Positions 27,802 through 35,547 of a stretch of 64,000 nt of DNA are shown piece after piece (the stretch's first letter is position 1; each line of letters starts with the position of its first letter). The notes under the pieces were generated by a model that made no database searches, had not been told where the DNA came from, and was given only the letters and a program-made list of their open reading frames with translations. The translations under genes and the position numbers were made by a program. Origin of the DNA: Acholeplasma sp. (GTDB taxonomy: Bacteria; Bacillota_I; Bacilli_A; Acholeplasmatales; UBA5453); NCBI GenBank assembly GCA_012839355.1, contig DUNK01000015.1:1-64000 (forward strand). Reading direction: 5' to 3'.

Positions 27802-28803
27802 CTACATTGACTGTCTCTTAATGATTCTATGGTTTAATGTTACCTTGACTTGTGAGATTTCTTCACCATTCATTAGTTTTGTTAAAAATCTCATTGAGAC
27901 AGCACCAATATCATAAACTGGAATATCAATTGAAGTTAAAGTTGGGCTCGCAAGTGTTGCATATTTAGTGTTTTGAAACCCAGCTACCGCAACTTCTTCA
28001 GGAACTTTTTTACCGCTTTCTCTCGCAAAGTTCATAAACGATACTGCAATTGAATCTCTAACACCAATCGCCCCATCATATTTTTGATTTTTAAAATGTT
28101 CTGCAAAGTGTCTACGATTAACTTCAGTATTACCACTAGTTCTTAATACTCTAGGTACTAACCCTGCTTCTTCCATAGCAGTTTTATAACCTAATTCTTT
28201 TTTCTCATTAACATTATACTGACGAACTGTTGATAAAATATAAATATCTTTTTTACCACTTTCAATCATAGCTTTAGTAAGTTCATAACTCGCTTTTTCA
28301 TAATCAATGGAAACAGAAGGAACTTCAGGATCATCATATAGTACATTCGCTAAAACTACTGGAATACCATTCTTTCCGCAAATGTCTAGTAACTTTTCAA
28401 TTTGTCCATGATCTAACTCATCATTTAACTGTAAAATCCCATCAACTCTTTCAGAGATGATTGTTTTTAATAGTTCGTCATAATCAATTCCTTCAGGAAC
28501 AGTAAATAGTTTAATCGCATATTTATATTTTATGGCAATATCACTTATTCCCCCAAACATTTCCGCTACCGAAGCTCTTGTAACATCACTCACTAGAATA
28601 CCTACTGTTGTAGTTCTTCTGCTTGCTAATCCGCGAGCTATTGCATCAGGACGATATCCTAACTCATCAATTACTTTTAAAACTCTGTCGCGCGTTTCTT
28701 TTTTAACTCTTTCAGGATGGTTCATTACTCGAGAAACTGTCGCAAGTGAAACACCTGCCTTGTAGGCGACACTATAAATTGTAACTTTATCATCTTTTGC
28801 CAT
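27802..28803 (-). CDS. ccpA: Catabolite control protein A (LacI family)
   Basis: Global carbon regulator. The LacI helix-turn-helix and hinge are at residues 1-60 (VTIYSVAYKAGVSLATVSRV, then GLASRRTTTVGILV), followed by a periplasmic-binding-protein-like core. Segments such as DIAIKYKYAIKL, SIDYEKASYEL and the C-terminal YDIGAVSMRFLTKLMNGE closely follow Bacillus CcpA, including the region that contacts HPr-Ser-P/Crh. 333 residues. Its promoter overlaps a cre-like site, which suggests autorepression. A Crh-like partner is encoded at 38607-38852. A sugar-specific LacI repressor is possible but less likely. Confidence 0.88.
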   Translation of the reverse strand: MAKDDKVTIYSVAYKAGVSLATVSRVMNHPERVKKETRDRVLKVIDELGYRPDAIARGLASRRTTTVGILVSDVTRASVAEMFGGISDIAIKYKYAIKLFTVPEGIDYDELLKTIISERVDGILQLNDELDHGQIEKLLDICGKNGIPVVLANVLYDDPEVPSVSIDYEKASYELTKAMIESGKKDIYILSTVRQYNVNEKKELGYKTAMEEAGLVPRVLRTSGNTEVNRRHFAEHFKNQKYDGAIGVRDSIAVSFMNFARESGKKVPEEVAVAGFQNTKYATLASPTLTSIDIPVYDIGAVSMRFLTKLMNGEEISQVKVTLNHRIIKRQSM

Positions 28804-28828
28804 TTTCTCACCCCTCGTGATAGTTCAT

Positions 28829-28857
28829 ATTATATCATAGCTTGTAAGTGCTTTCAA
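28829..28857 (-). promoter_or_regulatory. Promoter of ccpA
   Basis: On the minus strand TTGAAA (28852-28857), 17 bases, TATAAT (28829-28834). The cre-like element covers the -35 and part of the spacer. Confidence 0.7.
28843..28856 (+). promoter_or_regulatory. cre-like operator in the ccpA promoter
   Basis: TGTAAGTGCTTTCA matches TGWAARCGYTWNCW at 13 of 14 positions (T for C in the central CG). Binding here would block RNA polymerase at the -35 hexamer. Confidence 0.6.
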
Positions 28858-28863
28858 TATTTT

Positions 28864-28879
28864 ATGAAAATATTTTCAT
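28864..28879. promoter_or_regulatory. 16-bp perfect palindrome upstream of ccpA
   Basis: ATGAAAATATTTTCAT is an exact palindrome six bases upstream of the ccpA -35 hexamer. It may be a second operator; AT-rich composition raises the chance of coincidence. Confidence 0.3.
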
Positions 28880-28903
28880 TATTGTGTGATTTTTAATTTT
28901 TTC

Positions 28904-30316
28904 TTACTGAATAACATTGAAGTTTTCGTTAGTAAAACTAATCTCTAAATCCACTAAATTTCCGTCTCTTATTACTCTAATTGTAATCGTGTCGTTTCTC
29001 CTTACTTTAAAGAGCAAATCGCCTACCTGATATAATCTGGTGATTTCATATGTTTTGCCGTGAATCGTAATACTAACAAATTCATCATCTAATTCAAAAT
29101 GTTGGCTTGCAAGGGAACCTTCAGCAATCTCGCTTGCCTTTAATACATCTTTAACTGTTATTTTGTCGTTAACTTCATCATAACTTACAACTCTATCTAC
29201 AATTTTCATTGTAACTCCCATTAAAACTTTTTCACCTTTTTCTTGAAGCCTATTATCGCAATAATAAATGATATTATCTGCTAAATTAAAAACTGTGTTG
29301 GCTGGTAGCGCATAACCAATGCTGTCGACCTCTTCAGAAATGGTTTTTGCATTTATAATTCCAATCACTTCACCCCTACTATTAAAGAGTCCGCCACCTG
29401 AGTTTCCTTTATTAACTGCAGCATCAACTCTCATCACGCGAAAATCAACAATCCCGTGATTGCTTGTGTTTAACATTATGTATTCACTCGTAACCGAGAT
29501 AATCCCTTTGGTAACACTTATTCCACCGCCCTGAGCATTCCCAATTGCAACTACATTATCGCCAACTTCAACTATGTCTGAATCAGCAACTGTAACCACT
29601 TCTGCAATGCTGTTTCTAATAATATCTGAGTCGGTTATTTTTAATACTGCAACATCGTTTTTCTCTGATCCTCCAACATAAGTTGCAGCAATTTTAAAGT
29701 CTTCTAATTCTAATCCATATAAATAGATTTCAATATCGCCACTTACACCATTTCTACTATCACTTTCAGCATCATAAACAACGTGATGATTCGTAACAAT
29801 ATAAGCTGTACCCGACTCTTTATCTAACTTATAAATAACACCGCTGCCAGCACTTAAATAATCTTCGGTTTCTGCTTGTGGTAAACCAATGATTGGTACT
29901 GTTCTTGTTGTCTTAGTAAATTTAGCAAAAACACTTACACTACTTTTTAAACCTTTAATTATTCCTTCTTTAGAATCAACGGCAGTATCACTTATATATT
30001 CAGCAATAAAATCGCTCATCGTTCCACTATAACCATCTTCCACTGCAGCTTCATATAAATCTAAAATTGTTATTTCATTAACAACTGGTGCCACTTCATC
30101 AGTTATATGGATGATTTGAGTAGAGCCATCATTAAAGATCATCAAATATTCTTTTTTATTATCAGTTATACCAATATATTTTATTTCTTTAATTGTTGGT
30201 GCTTCCTTTTTTTCTTCAACTGGTGGTTTTTCATCTATAGTAAGATCTAAAAAATTACATCCCACTAATGTAAAACTTAATAGAAACACCATTAGAATTT
30301 TAAATAATCTTTTCAT
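28904..30316 (-). CDS. HtrA/DegP-like serine protease lipoprotein
   Basis: 470-residue trypsin-fold protease anchored as a lipoprotein (lipobox LVGC, Cys 20) and so acting outside the membrane in envelope protein quality control. A linker of about 110 residues precedes the catalytic domain. The catalytic triad is visible as His in TNHHVVYD, Asp in KNDVAVLKI and Ser in NKGNSGGGLFN. A C-terminal PDZ-like segment covers about 370-460. Most Firmicutes HtrA proteins are held by a transmembrane helix, so a lipid anchor is unusual. It has an extended -10 promoter (TGTTATAAT) just upstream. Confidence 0.87.
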   Translation of the reverse strand: MKRLFKILMVFLLSFTLVGCNFLDLTIDEKPPVEEKKEAPTIKEIKYIGITDNKKEYLMIFNDGSTQIIHITDEVAPVVNEITILDLYEAAVEDGYSGTMSDFIAEYISDTAVDSKEGIIKGLKSSVSVFAKFTKTTRTVPIIGLPQAETEDYLSAGSGVIYKLDKESGTAYIVTNHHVVYDAESDSRNGVSGDIEIYLYGLELEDFKIAATYVGGSEKNDVAVLKITDSDIIRNSIAEVVTVADSDIVEVGDNVVAIGNAQGGGISVTKGIISVTSEYIMLNTSNHGIVDFRVMRVDAAVNKGNSGGGLFNSRGEVIGIINAKTISEEVDSIGYALPANTVFNLADNIIYYCDNRLQEKGEKVLMGVTMKIVDRVVSYDEVNDKITVKDVLKASEIAEGSLASQHFELDDEFVSITIHGKTYEITRLYQVGDLLFKVRRNDTITIRVIRDGNLVDLEISFTNENFNVIQ

Positions 30317-30373
30317 TGTTAGTCACTCCTTTTAACAATATCATTATAACACTATTACTATTTTATTTGTAAT

Positions 30374-30401
30374 AAAAAAAGATGACTTTTCATCTTTTTT
30401 T
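30374..30401. terminator. Terminator of the rpsP-rplS operon
   Basis: AAAAAGATG and CATCTTTTT form the stem around ACTTTT; the minus-strand T-run lies downstream of rplS. The symmetric A/T runs also allow plus-strand activity. Confidence 0.75.
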
Positions 30402-30423
30402 GTTTGTTAATTTAAAATGTTTC

Positions 30424-30786
30424 TTAAACTGTTCTTTTCTCAGTAATACGAGAAGCTTTAGTAGAAAGATTTCTAATATAGTGAAGTTTAGCTCTTCTAA
30501 CTTTACCAACTCTTGTTACTTCTATTCTATCAATAACTGGTGAATGTACAGGAAAAGTTCTTTCTACTCCAACACCATAAGACACTTTTCTTACAGTAAA
30601 TGTTTCAGAAATACCTCCACCTTGTCTTTTAATCACTAAACCTTCGAAGATCTGAATTCTTTCTCTTGTACCTTCTCTAATTTTAACGTGTACTTTAACA
30701 GAATCACCAGCTTTAAATTCTGGTATTTCTTTTAAATATGTTTCTGTTAATTCTCTTATTAATTCTTGTCCTTTTGCTCGTGCCAC
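30424..30786 (-). CDS. rplS: Ribosomal protein L19
   Basis: Large-subunit protein at the 30S/50S interface. [39 protein letters not shown] and the basic [13 protein letters not shown] are the family core. An upstream in-frame ATG at 30810 would add eight residues, but AGGAGCG lies six bases before a GTG at 30784-30786, so I take GTG as the start, giving 120 residues, close to the usual 115. It has its own promoter after trmD. Confidence 0.93.
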   Translation of the reverse strand: MARAKGQELIRELTETYLKEIPEFKAGDSVKVHVKIREGTRERIQIFEGLVIKRQGGGISETFTVRKVSYGVGVERTFPVHSPVIDRIEVTRVGKVRRAKLHYIRNLSTKASRITEKRTV

Positions 30787-30842
30787 AATAATCGCTCCTA
30801 TCATTATCAACTAGGTTGTATTTATCTTATAAACGCTTTTGT

Positions 30843-30871
30843 ATTATAACATACAAAAACTACTCTTTCAA
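30843..30871 (-). promoter_or_regulatory. Promoter of rplS
   Basis: On the minus strand TTGAAA (30866-30871), 17 bases, TATAAT (30843-30848) with extended TGT. It allows rplS to be made independently of the rpsP operon. Confidence 0.7.
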
Positions 30872-30929
30872 CCTTTTTTAACATAACCTTTTATATAATA
30901 TCATATTTTATTAAAAAGTCCAATAACTT

Positions 30930-31652
30930 TTAATCTTTCTCTTTTTTTATTATTTCTAATAATTCTTTCTCTTCTAAAGTTAAATCCTTCGTCTTAAGCA
31001 GGTCTGGTCTCTTCAAATAAGTTTCTTTTAAAGCTATATATTTACGCCATTTTGAGATTTTCTCGTGATTTCCAGACACTAACACTTCTGGAACTGTAAA
31101 ACCTTCGTATTCTTGCGGTTTTGTATATTGAGGATATTCTAATAATCCTTCAGTAAAAGATTCTTCTTCATGTGATTTTTCGCTTAAAACGCCTTCTGTA
31201 AGTCTTGTTAAGCCATCAATTAATATTAGTGCTGGTAATTCTCCACCAGTCAAAATATAATCGCCAACGCTTATCTCTTCATCGACAAAATGTTCGATTC
31301 TTGCATCAATACCTTCGTAATGCCCACACAAAACAATTAAATGTTCTTCGCTTGCTAACTCTTTTAATTTTTCTTGAGTTAGTTTTTTCCCTTTTGGTGA
31401 AGGTAATATTACTTTCGTGTTTTCTTTCATTCTTTCTTTTAAAACACGATGAAACGGAGGAAACATCAATAACATTCCCGCCCCGCCTCCATAAACTGTA
31501 TCATCAACTTGATGATGTTTTAAATCAGTATAGTGGCGTAGGTTAATAACATTTATTTCTATTTTCCCATCACTCATCGCTCTTTTGATAATCGATTCAC
31601 CAACATATGAATCAATTAAATTTGGAAAGATTGTTACTACATCAATTTTCAT
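30930..31652 (-). CDS. trmD: tRNA (guanine-N1-)-methyltransferase
   Basis: SPOUT-class methyltransferase making m1G37, which prevents +1 frameshifting. The trefoil-knot segments GHYEGIDARI, DYILTGGELPAL and the YGGGAGMLL loop are diagnostic. 240 residues. It overlaps the TGA stop of rimM (ATGA). Order rpsP-khpA-rimM-trmD-rplS is the standard Firmicutes order. Confidence 0.96.
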   Translation of the reverse strand: MKIDVVTIFPNLIDSYVGESIIKRAMSDGKIEINVINLRHYTDLKHHQVDDTVYGGGAGMLLMFPPFHRVLKERMKENTKVILPSPKGKKLTQEKLKELASEEHLIVLCGHYEGIDARIEHFVDEEISVGDYILTGGELPALILIDGLTRLTEGVLSEKSHEEESFTEGLLEYPQYTKPQEYEGFTVPEVLVSGNHEKISKWRKYIALKETYLKRPDLLKTKDLTLEEKELLEIIKKEKD

Positions 31653-32134
31653 ATTAAACCTTCAATCTCATTAATAACTATCTTATCTTCATCCACACTA
31701 ATTATAAAGTATTCATTAAAAGGGACTAACGCTTTCTTTTCTTCTTTTGTTAGTATTCTTATAATGTGTCCCTGAGGTACATCCATCACATTAATAACTT
31801 TACCGATGTATTCACCATTTTGATTATAAACTTCTTTATCTATTATATCTTCTTGATGAAATTCGCCTTCTTCTAATTCTGGTCTTTCGTCAGTATATAA
31901 CTCTTTACCTTTAAACTTTAAAACTAAATTAATATCATCATAATCAAAAAATGATACTAGTAAGCCTTTTTTACTTTCAGTTACTTTTTTTATTTTTAAA
32001 TAAACTTTTTTGTTTCCTTCATAAAAGTAAATTGTTTTGTTTGGTAGAAAACGTTCAAAATCCGTTCTTACACCAACAACTACTGCCCCTTTTATTCCGT
32101 GAGTGTTTTTAATAAATCCTATTTTATAACTCAT
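31649..32134 (-). CDS. rimM: Ribosome maturation factor RimM
   Basis: Assists 30S head assembly by binding S19. The N-terminal IGFIKNTHGIKGAVVV barrel motif and the C-terminal PRC-barrel with IGKVINVMDVPQGHII and ALVPFNEYFI match the family. 161 residues. It ends in TGA inside the start of trmD. Confidence 0.93.
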   Translation of the reverse strand: MSYKIGFIKNTHGIKGAVVVGVRTDFERFLPNKTIYFYEGNKKVYLKIKKVTESKKGLLVSFFDYDDINLVLKFKGKELYTDERPELEEGEFHQEDIIDKEVYNQNGEYIGKVINVMDVPQGHIIRILTKEEKKALVPFNEYFIISVDEDKIVINEIEGLI

Positions 32135-32185
32135 CTTTAAATACCTCTAACTCTCTTAAAAAAATACACCAAAGGGCGTATTTTC

Positions 32186-32434
32186 TTAAAAAGCGTCAAT
32201 ATCAATACGTACGCGTTTACCTTCCTTTGATGCGCCTGCGTAAACGATAGTTCTAATTGCAGAGGCGATTCTTCCGCCCTTGCCAATAACTCTGCCTAAA
32301 TCTTCTTCACTAACAAGCACTTGAATAGTTATTTCATTTTCTTCTTCTGCGATAGTTTTAACTACGATATCTTCAGGGTGCATCACTAATGGTGTAACAA
32401 TGCTTTTAATTAATTTTTCAAAATCTACAGCCAT
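32186..32434 (-). CDS. khpA: KH-domain RNA-binding protein KhpA
   Basis: Small 82-residue protein with a single KH domain; the GxxG loop is in VIGKGGRIASAIRT. KhpA pairs with KhpB/EloR in Firmicutes and influences cell-envelope synthesis and RNA binding. It lies between rpsP and rimM, the conserved position. A TAA stop and an AGGAGCG-type site are clear. Confidence 0.93.
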   Translation of the reverse strand: MAVDFEKLIKSIVTPLVMHPEDIVVKTIAEEENEITIQVLVSEEDLGRVIGKGGRIASAIRTIVYAGASKEGKRVRIDIDAF

Positions 32435-32455
32435 TTTTCTTCGCTCCTTCAGATA

Positions 32456-32695
32456 TTAAATAATTTTTTGATTTTTAAAAATGTTTTTAACTGTTTGTGT
32501 CATTTGTGCTCCATCATTTAACCATTTTAAAGCTTTTTCTTTGTTAACTTCGATTGTTGCTGGTTCTGTTAATGGATTATAAGTACCGATGATGTCTAAA
32601 AATTTGCCATCTCTAGGTGCTCTGACATCAGCAGCAACTATACGGTAGAATGGGCGTTTTTTAGCACCAAATCTTTGTAATCTAATTTTTACCAT
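32456..32695 (-). CDS. rpsP: Ribosomal protein S16
   Basis: Small-subunit protein with the standard opening [20 protein letters not shown] and [15 protein letters not shown] longer frame begins at 32725, but AGGAGAG lies seven bases before ATG 32693-32695, which gives 79 residues and the family N-terminus, so I start it there. First gene of the rpsP-khpA-rimM-trmD operon. Confidence 0.96.
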   Translation of the reverse strand: MVKIRLQRFGAKKRPFYRIVAADVRAPRDGKFLDIIGTYNPLTEPATIEVNKEKALKWLNDGAQMTQTVKNIFKNQKII

Positions 32696-32778
32696 CTTTA
32701 ATCTCTCCTTGACAATATTATTCAACCATTACCATTATACACTTAAAATATGAGGTGTCAAGTCTTTTTCCTTAACAC

Positions 32779-33015
32779 TTATAAATTAATATCCATCTCT
32801 GCTTGATCAAGGCGAGTTGGTCCAAACTCAGTGATGCCTTTAATTTCTTTTAATTCTTTTAAAATTCTTTCTTTATCGGCAGTATCAAAATAAGCTGTAA
32901 TATATTTTTGTTTCTTTGATGAATAATATATTTCCAACCCTTTTATTTGGCTTATGCTTTTATATGCTTTGTTTTGTTTATATGTAATAATATAACATTC
33001 TCTACTCAATTTCAT
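32779..33015 (-). CDS. ylbG: YlbG-family protein (DUF2129)
   Basis: 78-residue protein of unknown biochemical role that follows ylbF in Bacillus as it does here. The opening RECYIITYKQNKAYKSISQI and GLEIYYSSKKQKYITAYFD fit the DUF2129 pattern of a hydrophobic strand, a basic stretch and YV-rich strands. The longer frame to 33054 is rejected because GGGGG sits eight bases before ATG 33015, inside the end of ylbF. Confidence 0.75.
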   Translation of the reverse strand: MKLSRECYIITYKQNKAYKSISQIKGLEIYYSSKKQKYITAYFDTADKERILKELKEIKGITEFGPTRLDQAEMDINL

Positions 33016-33379
33016 TACATATTCCCCCTTTAAATTCTTGATAATTAGAAGCATTACTAGTTATCTCTTGGCTTATTTCTTTTAATAATTCATTCATCTT
33101 ACCTTCAAGAATAAAATACTCTTTAACCTCTTCTTTACTAAAAAGCAGTTCTTTTTTCTCTTTATATGCTAAACTTACCCTTTTAAAATCAGGATGATAA
33201 ATACCACCAACATTATAAACTTCTTCAAACTTAATAAAAGTCTCATGATATTCTTTTAATTCACGCTCATATTTTCTTTTAATCAATTCATCTAAACGTT
33301 TCATTTCTTGATAAATCTCTGTTTCTTTCAATTCATCAGCTAAATCATACGCTTTATTTATTATCTTTGTATATGCCAC
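33002..33379 (-). CDS. ylbF: YlbF/YmcA-family regulator (RicF-like)
   Basis: 125-residue, mostly helical protein of the Com_YlbF family. In Bacillus YlbF, YmcA and YaaT form a Fe-S-bearing complex that modulates RNase Y mRNA processing and supports competence, sporulation and biofilm. The overall charged helical pattern (ADELKETEIYQEMKRLDELI, then FKRVSLAYKEKKEL) and linkage to ylbG support the call. It overlaps ylbG and is divergent from def. Confidence 0.75.
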   Translation of the reverse strand: MAYTKIINKAYDLADELKETEIYQEMKRLDELIKRKYERELKEYHETFIKFEEVYNVGGIYHPDFKRVSLAYKEKKELLFSKEEVKEYFILEGKMNELLKEISQEITSNASNYQEFKGGICNEIE

Positions 33380-33429
33380 TTTATTACTTTTTTCCCCTTT
33401 TTATGTTATTATTATTTCGGAGTGATTAT

Positions 33430-33990
33430 ATGCTTACAATGAAAGACATTATTTTTGAAGGGCATCCCAATTTATACAAAACTTCTAAAGAAATTAAAAT
33501 CCCCGCATCTAAAGAAGATATTAGTTTAGGTTTAGATCTTTTAAAGTTTTGTTTAGTCTCTCAAAATAAAGAGTTAAACGAACAATTTAATCTAAGACCG
33601 GCTGTTGGTTTATCTGCTGTCCAAGTTAATATCTTAAAACGGATGTTTGCGATATACATTAAGATGGAAGATGAAATCATCTCATTAATTATCGCTAACC
33701 CTGTTATCCTTTCTAAATCAAAAGAAATGACTTACTTAAATGGCGGAGAAGGGTGTTTGTCTGTAGAAAGAGAAACTGAAGGCCTAACTCCTCGCCATAA
33801 AGAAATAACTTTTGAAGCCTGGATTTATGATTTTAAAATAAAGAAGTTTCTAAAAAAAAGAATGACTTTTTCTGGCTTTCCAGCTATTGTTTTCCAACAT
33901 GAATACGACCATTTAGAAGGTATTTTATATGTTAGCAAACTTTATCCAACTTTAGAAGGGATAGATCCCGTCTTTCCTGAAGAAGATTAA
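33430..33990 (+). CDS. def: Peptide deformylase
   Basis: Metal hydrolase that removes the N-formyl group from new proteins. All three motifs are present: GLSAVQV (motif I, with Ser and Val replacing the usual Ala and Pro), EGCLSVER (motif II with metal Cys) and QHEYDHLEG (motif III, HExxH). The long insert after motif I is typical of the Gram-positive type 2 enzyme. The frame opens at 33367, but CGGAG lies about eight bases before ATG 33430, giving 186 residues. It ends tail-to-tail with the next gene, sharing TTAA. Confidence 0.93.
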   Translation: MLTMKDIIFEGHPNLYKTSKEIKIPASKEDISLGLDLLKFCLVSQNKELNEQFNLRPAVGLSAVQVNILKRMFAIYIKMEDEIISLIIANPVILSKSKEMTYLNGGEGCLSVERETEGLTPRHKEITFEAWIYDFKIKKFLKKRMTFSGFPAIVFQHEYDHLEGILYVSKLYPTLEGIDPVFPEED

Positions 33991-34841
33991 CTTTTTTGAT
34001 ATTTACTAAGAAGTTTTAACTGACTCTTAAGTAAAGGAATAAAATCAACCTCTTCGTTTTCATCAACACGCAATTTTTCATCAATCATTTGGTGAGACTT
34101 GCGTTTTTTTCTTGAAAATAAGCGCTTAAAGAAACCTTCTTGCGTTTCCTCGTTTTTATATCTAACATAATCGCCTAAGTTAGAATCATAATATAAGTCT
34201 CCTTTAAACTTATCATTGTTAAGTTTATCAATAATATCTAGAACTAATGCCTTGCCATAACCAATCAATGTTGGTTTTTTATCTTTATCTATGTCAAAAA
34301 CTATTGCATTAGAAATATTGTTTCTTAATAGTCTATAATAAGTCGTAATTGATTTATCATTGCTATAGCACTCTCCTGGATTATAAACAAATTGTAAATG
34401 TTTAAATTCCTTTAAGATTGCCGCAATATAAGCACTTTCTATCTCATAATCTACATGAAAATTTAAATCCATCTTTTCTTTTCTAAAACTTGTAATAAGG
34501 TCATTATAAACGATAGATATTTGTTTCTTTTCTGCTTCAAAATCAAAGAATTTAGGCATTCTTATTACAACATTTCTACAACCAAACGCTTTAGCAAGGT
34601 TACTAATCTTTACTACATCAATTGGACTATAGATATCATGTGCAACATCAATATCAATCATACTTATTCTTATCTTATTTTTTCTTAATGCTTCTTTAAT
34701 TTCTTCTATCTCTTTTTCTTTCAAGAAATAAATATTTTTCTCATTAATATTTCTTAATGGTATTCTCTTTAAAGAGAGTTTGTTAGCGGCTTTATAGATG
34801 CCTTCCATTGTTTTAAATTCATCTAAATATGCACTAATCAT
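33987..34841 (-). CDS. Sugar-isomerase-like TIM-barrel protein, unknown function
   Basis: 284 residues. Residues about 1-220 show the alternating strand/helix pattern and spacing of xylose-isomerase/AP-endonuclease 2 TIM barrels (KIRISMIDIDVAHD, NVVIRMPKFF, LNFHVDYE, LQFVYNPGECYS). The metal-binding Glu, Asp and His set is incomplete by eye, so catalysis is uncertain. A basic patch RLFSRKKRKSHQ and an acidic tail follow at about 235-284. It overlaps the 23S rRNA methyltransferase gene by eight bases and is probably co-transcribed with thiI. No function assigned. Confidence 0.6.
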   Translation of the reverse strand: MISAYLDEFKTMEGIYKAANKLSLKRIPLRNINEKNIYFLKEKEIEEIKEALRKNKIRISMIDIDVAHDIYSPIDVVKISNLAKAFGCRNVVIRMPKFFDFEAEKKQISIVYNDLITSFRKEKMDLNFHVDYEIESAYIAAILKEFKHLQFVYNPGECYSNDKSITTYYRLLRNNISNAIVFDIDKDKKPTLIGYGKALVLDIIDKLNNDKFKGDLYYDSNLGDYVRYKNEETQEGFFKRLFSRKKRKSHQMIDEKLRVDENEEVDFIPLLKSQLKLLSKYQKS

Positions 34842-35547
34842 TCTTACTATTCACCTCATACATAATAATTGATCCAGCAACGCTGACATTTAACGATTCA
34901 ATAATACTCGTTTCTATTTTAACAAATTCATCGGCTAATTTGTATATTTCTTCTTTAATTCCGACACCTTCATTACCTAATATTAAACCCATTTTAACAT
35001 TTTTGTTAAGTGATTTAATCTTTTTTCCCTTATCTACATCAGTGCCAATAATTTTATAACCTTTTTTCTTTAATTCTTTTATTTCTTCTACTAAGTCTTT
35101 TCTAATTAAATTAGCATAAAACAAATTGCCCTGAGCTGCACTAACTACTTTATCATTATAAAAATCAACAGTATCTTCGCTTGCAATAATTGATGAAAAT
35201 CCAAAACCAACAGCGCTTCTGATTAATGTACCTAAATTGCCTGGGTCTTGAATGCCATCAATTATTAAAACTTTATCACTATACGGCTTTACTGAAGGTT
35301 TTTTAACAATCGCAACTCTTTCAGTTGGTGAAGATAATGGTGCTAATTCTTTAATAATTTTTTTATCAATTAATACACCTTTTTTACTATTGTTTACTGT
35401 ATATATTTCAACAATATTATTAGTCTTTTCAGCTTCTAAAATTCCATGCTCGCCAAAAACCAAAAACATTCCTGTTTTATCACGATGTTTTTTTTGAAGT
35501 AATTTAAATAACTCTTTTACTTTCTCATTTTGACGAGATACTATCAT
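34834..35547 (-). CDS. TrmH/SpoU-family RNA 2'-O-methyltransferase
   Basis: SPOUT methyltransferase of 237 residues. The N-terminal substrate-binding part (about 1-85) resembles L30e-like domains, followed by the three SpoU motifs: QDPGNLGTLIRSAVGFG, GLILGNEGVGI and SLNVSVAGSIIMYE. It is most like YsgA-type enzymes annotated as 23S rRNA methyltransferases; the exact target cannot be told from sequence. It overlaps thiI upstream by 23 bases. Confidence 0.88.
   Translation of the reverse strand: MIVSRQNEKVKELFKLLQKKHRDKTGMFLVFGEHGILEAEKTNNIVEIYTVNNSKKGVLIDKKIIKELAPLSSPTERVAIVKKPSVKPYSDKVLIIDGIQDPGNLGTLIRSAVGFGFSSIIASEDTVDFYNDKVVSAAQGNLFYANLIRKDLVEEIKELKKKGYKIIGTDVDKGKKIKSLNKNVKMGLILGNEGVGIKEEIYKLADEFVKIETSIIESLNVSVAGSIIMYEVNSKND

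Noticed and set aside
30831-30844. cre-like sequence in the rplS leader
   Set aside because: Only about 11 of 14 positions match, which is expected by chance in AT-rich DNA.
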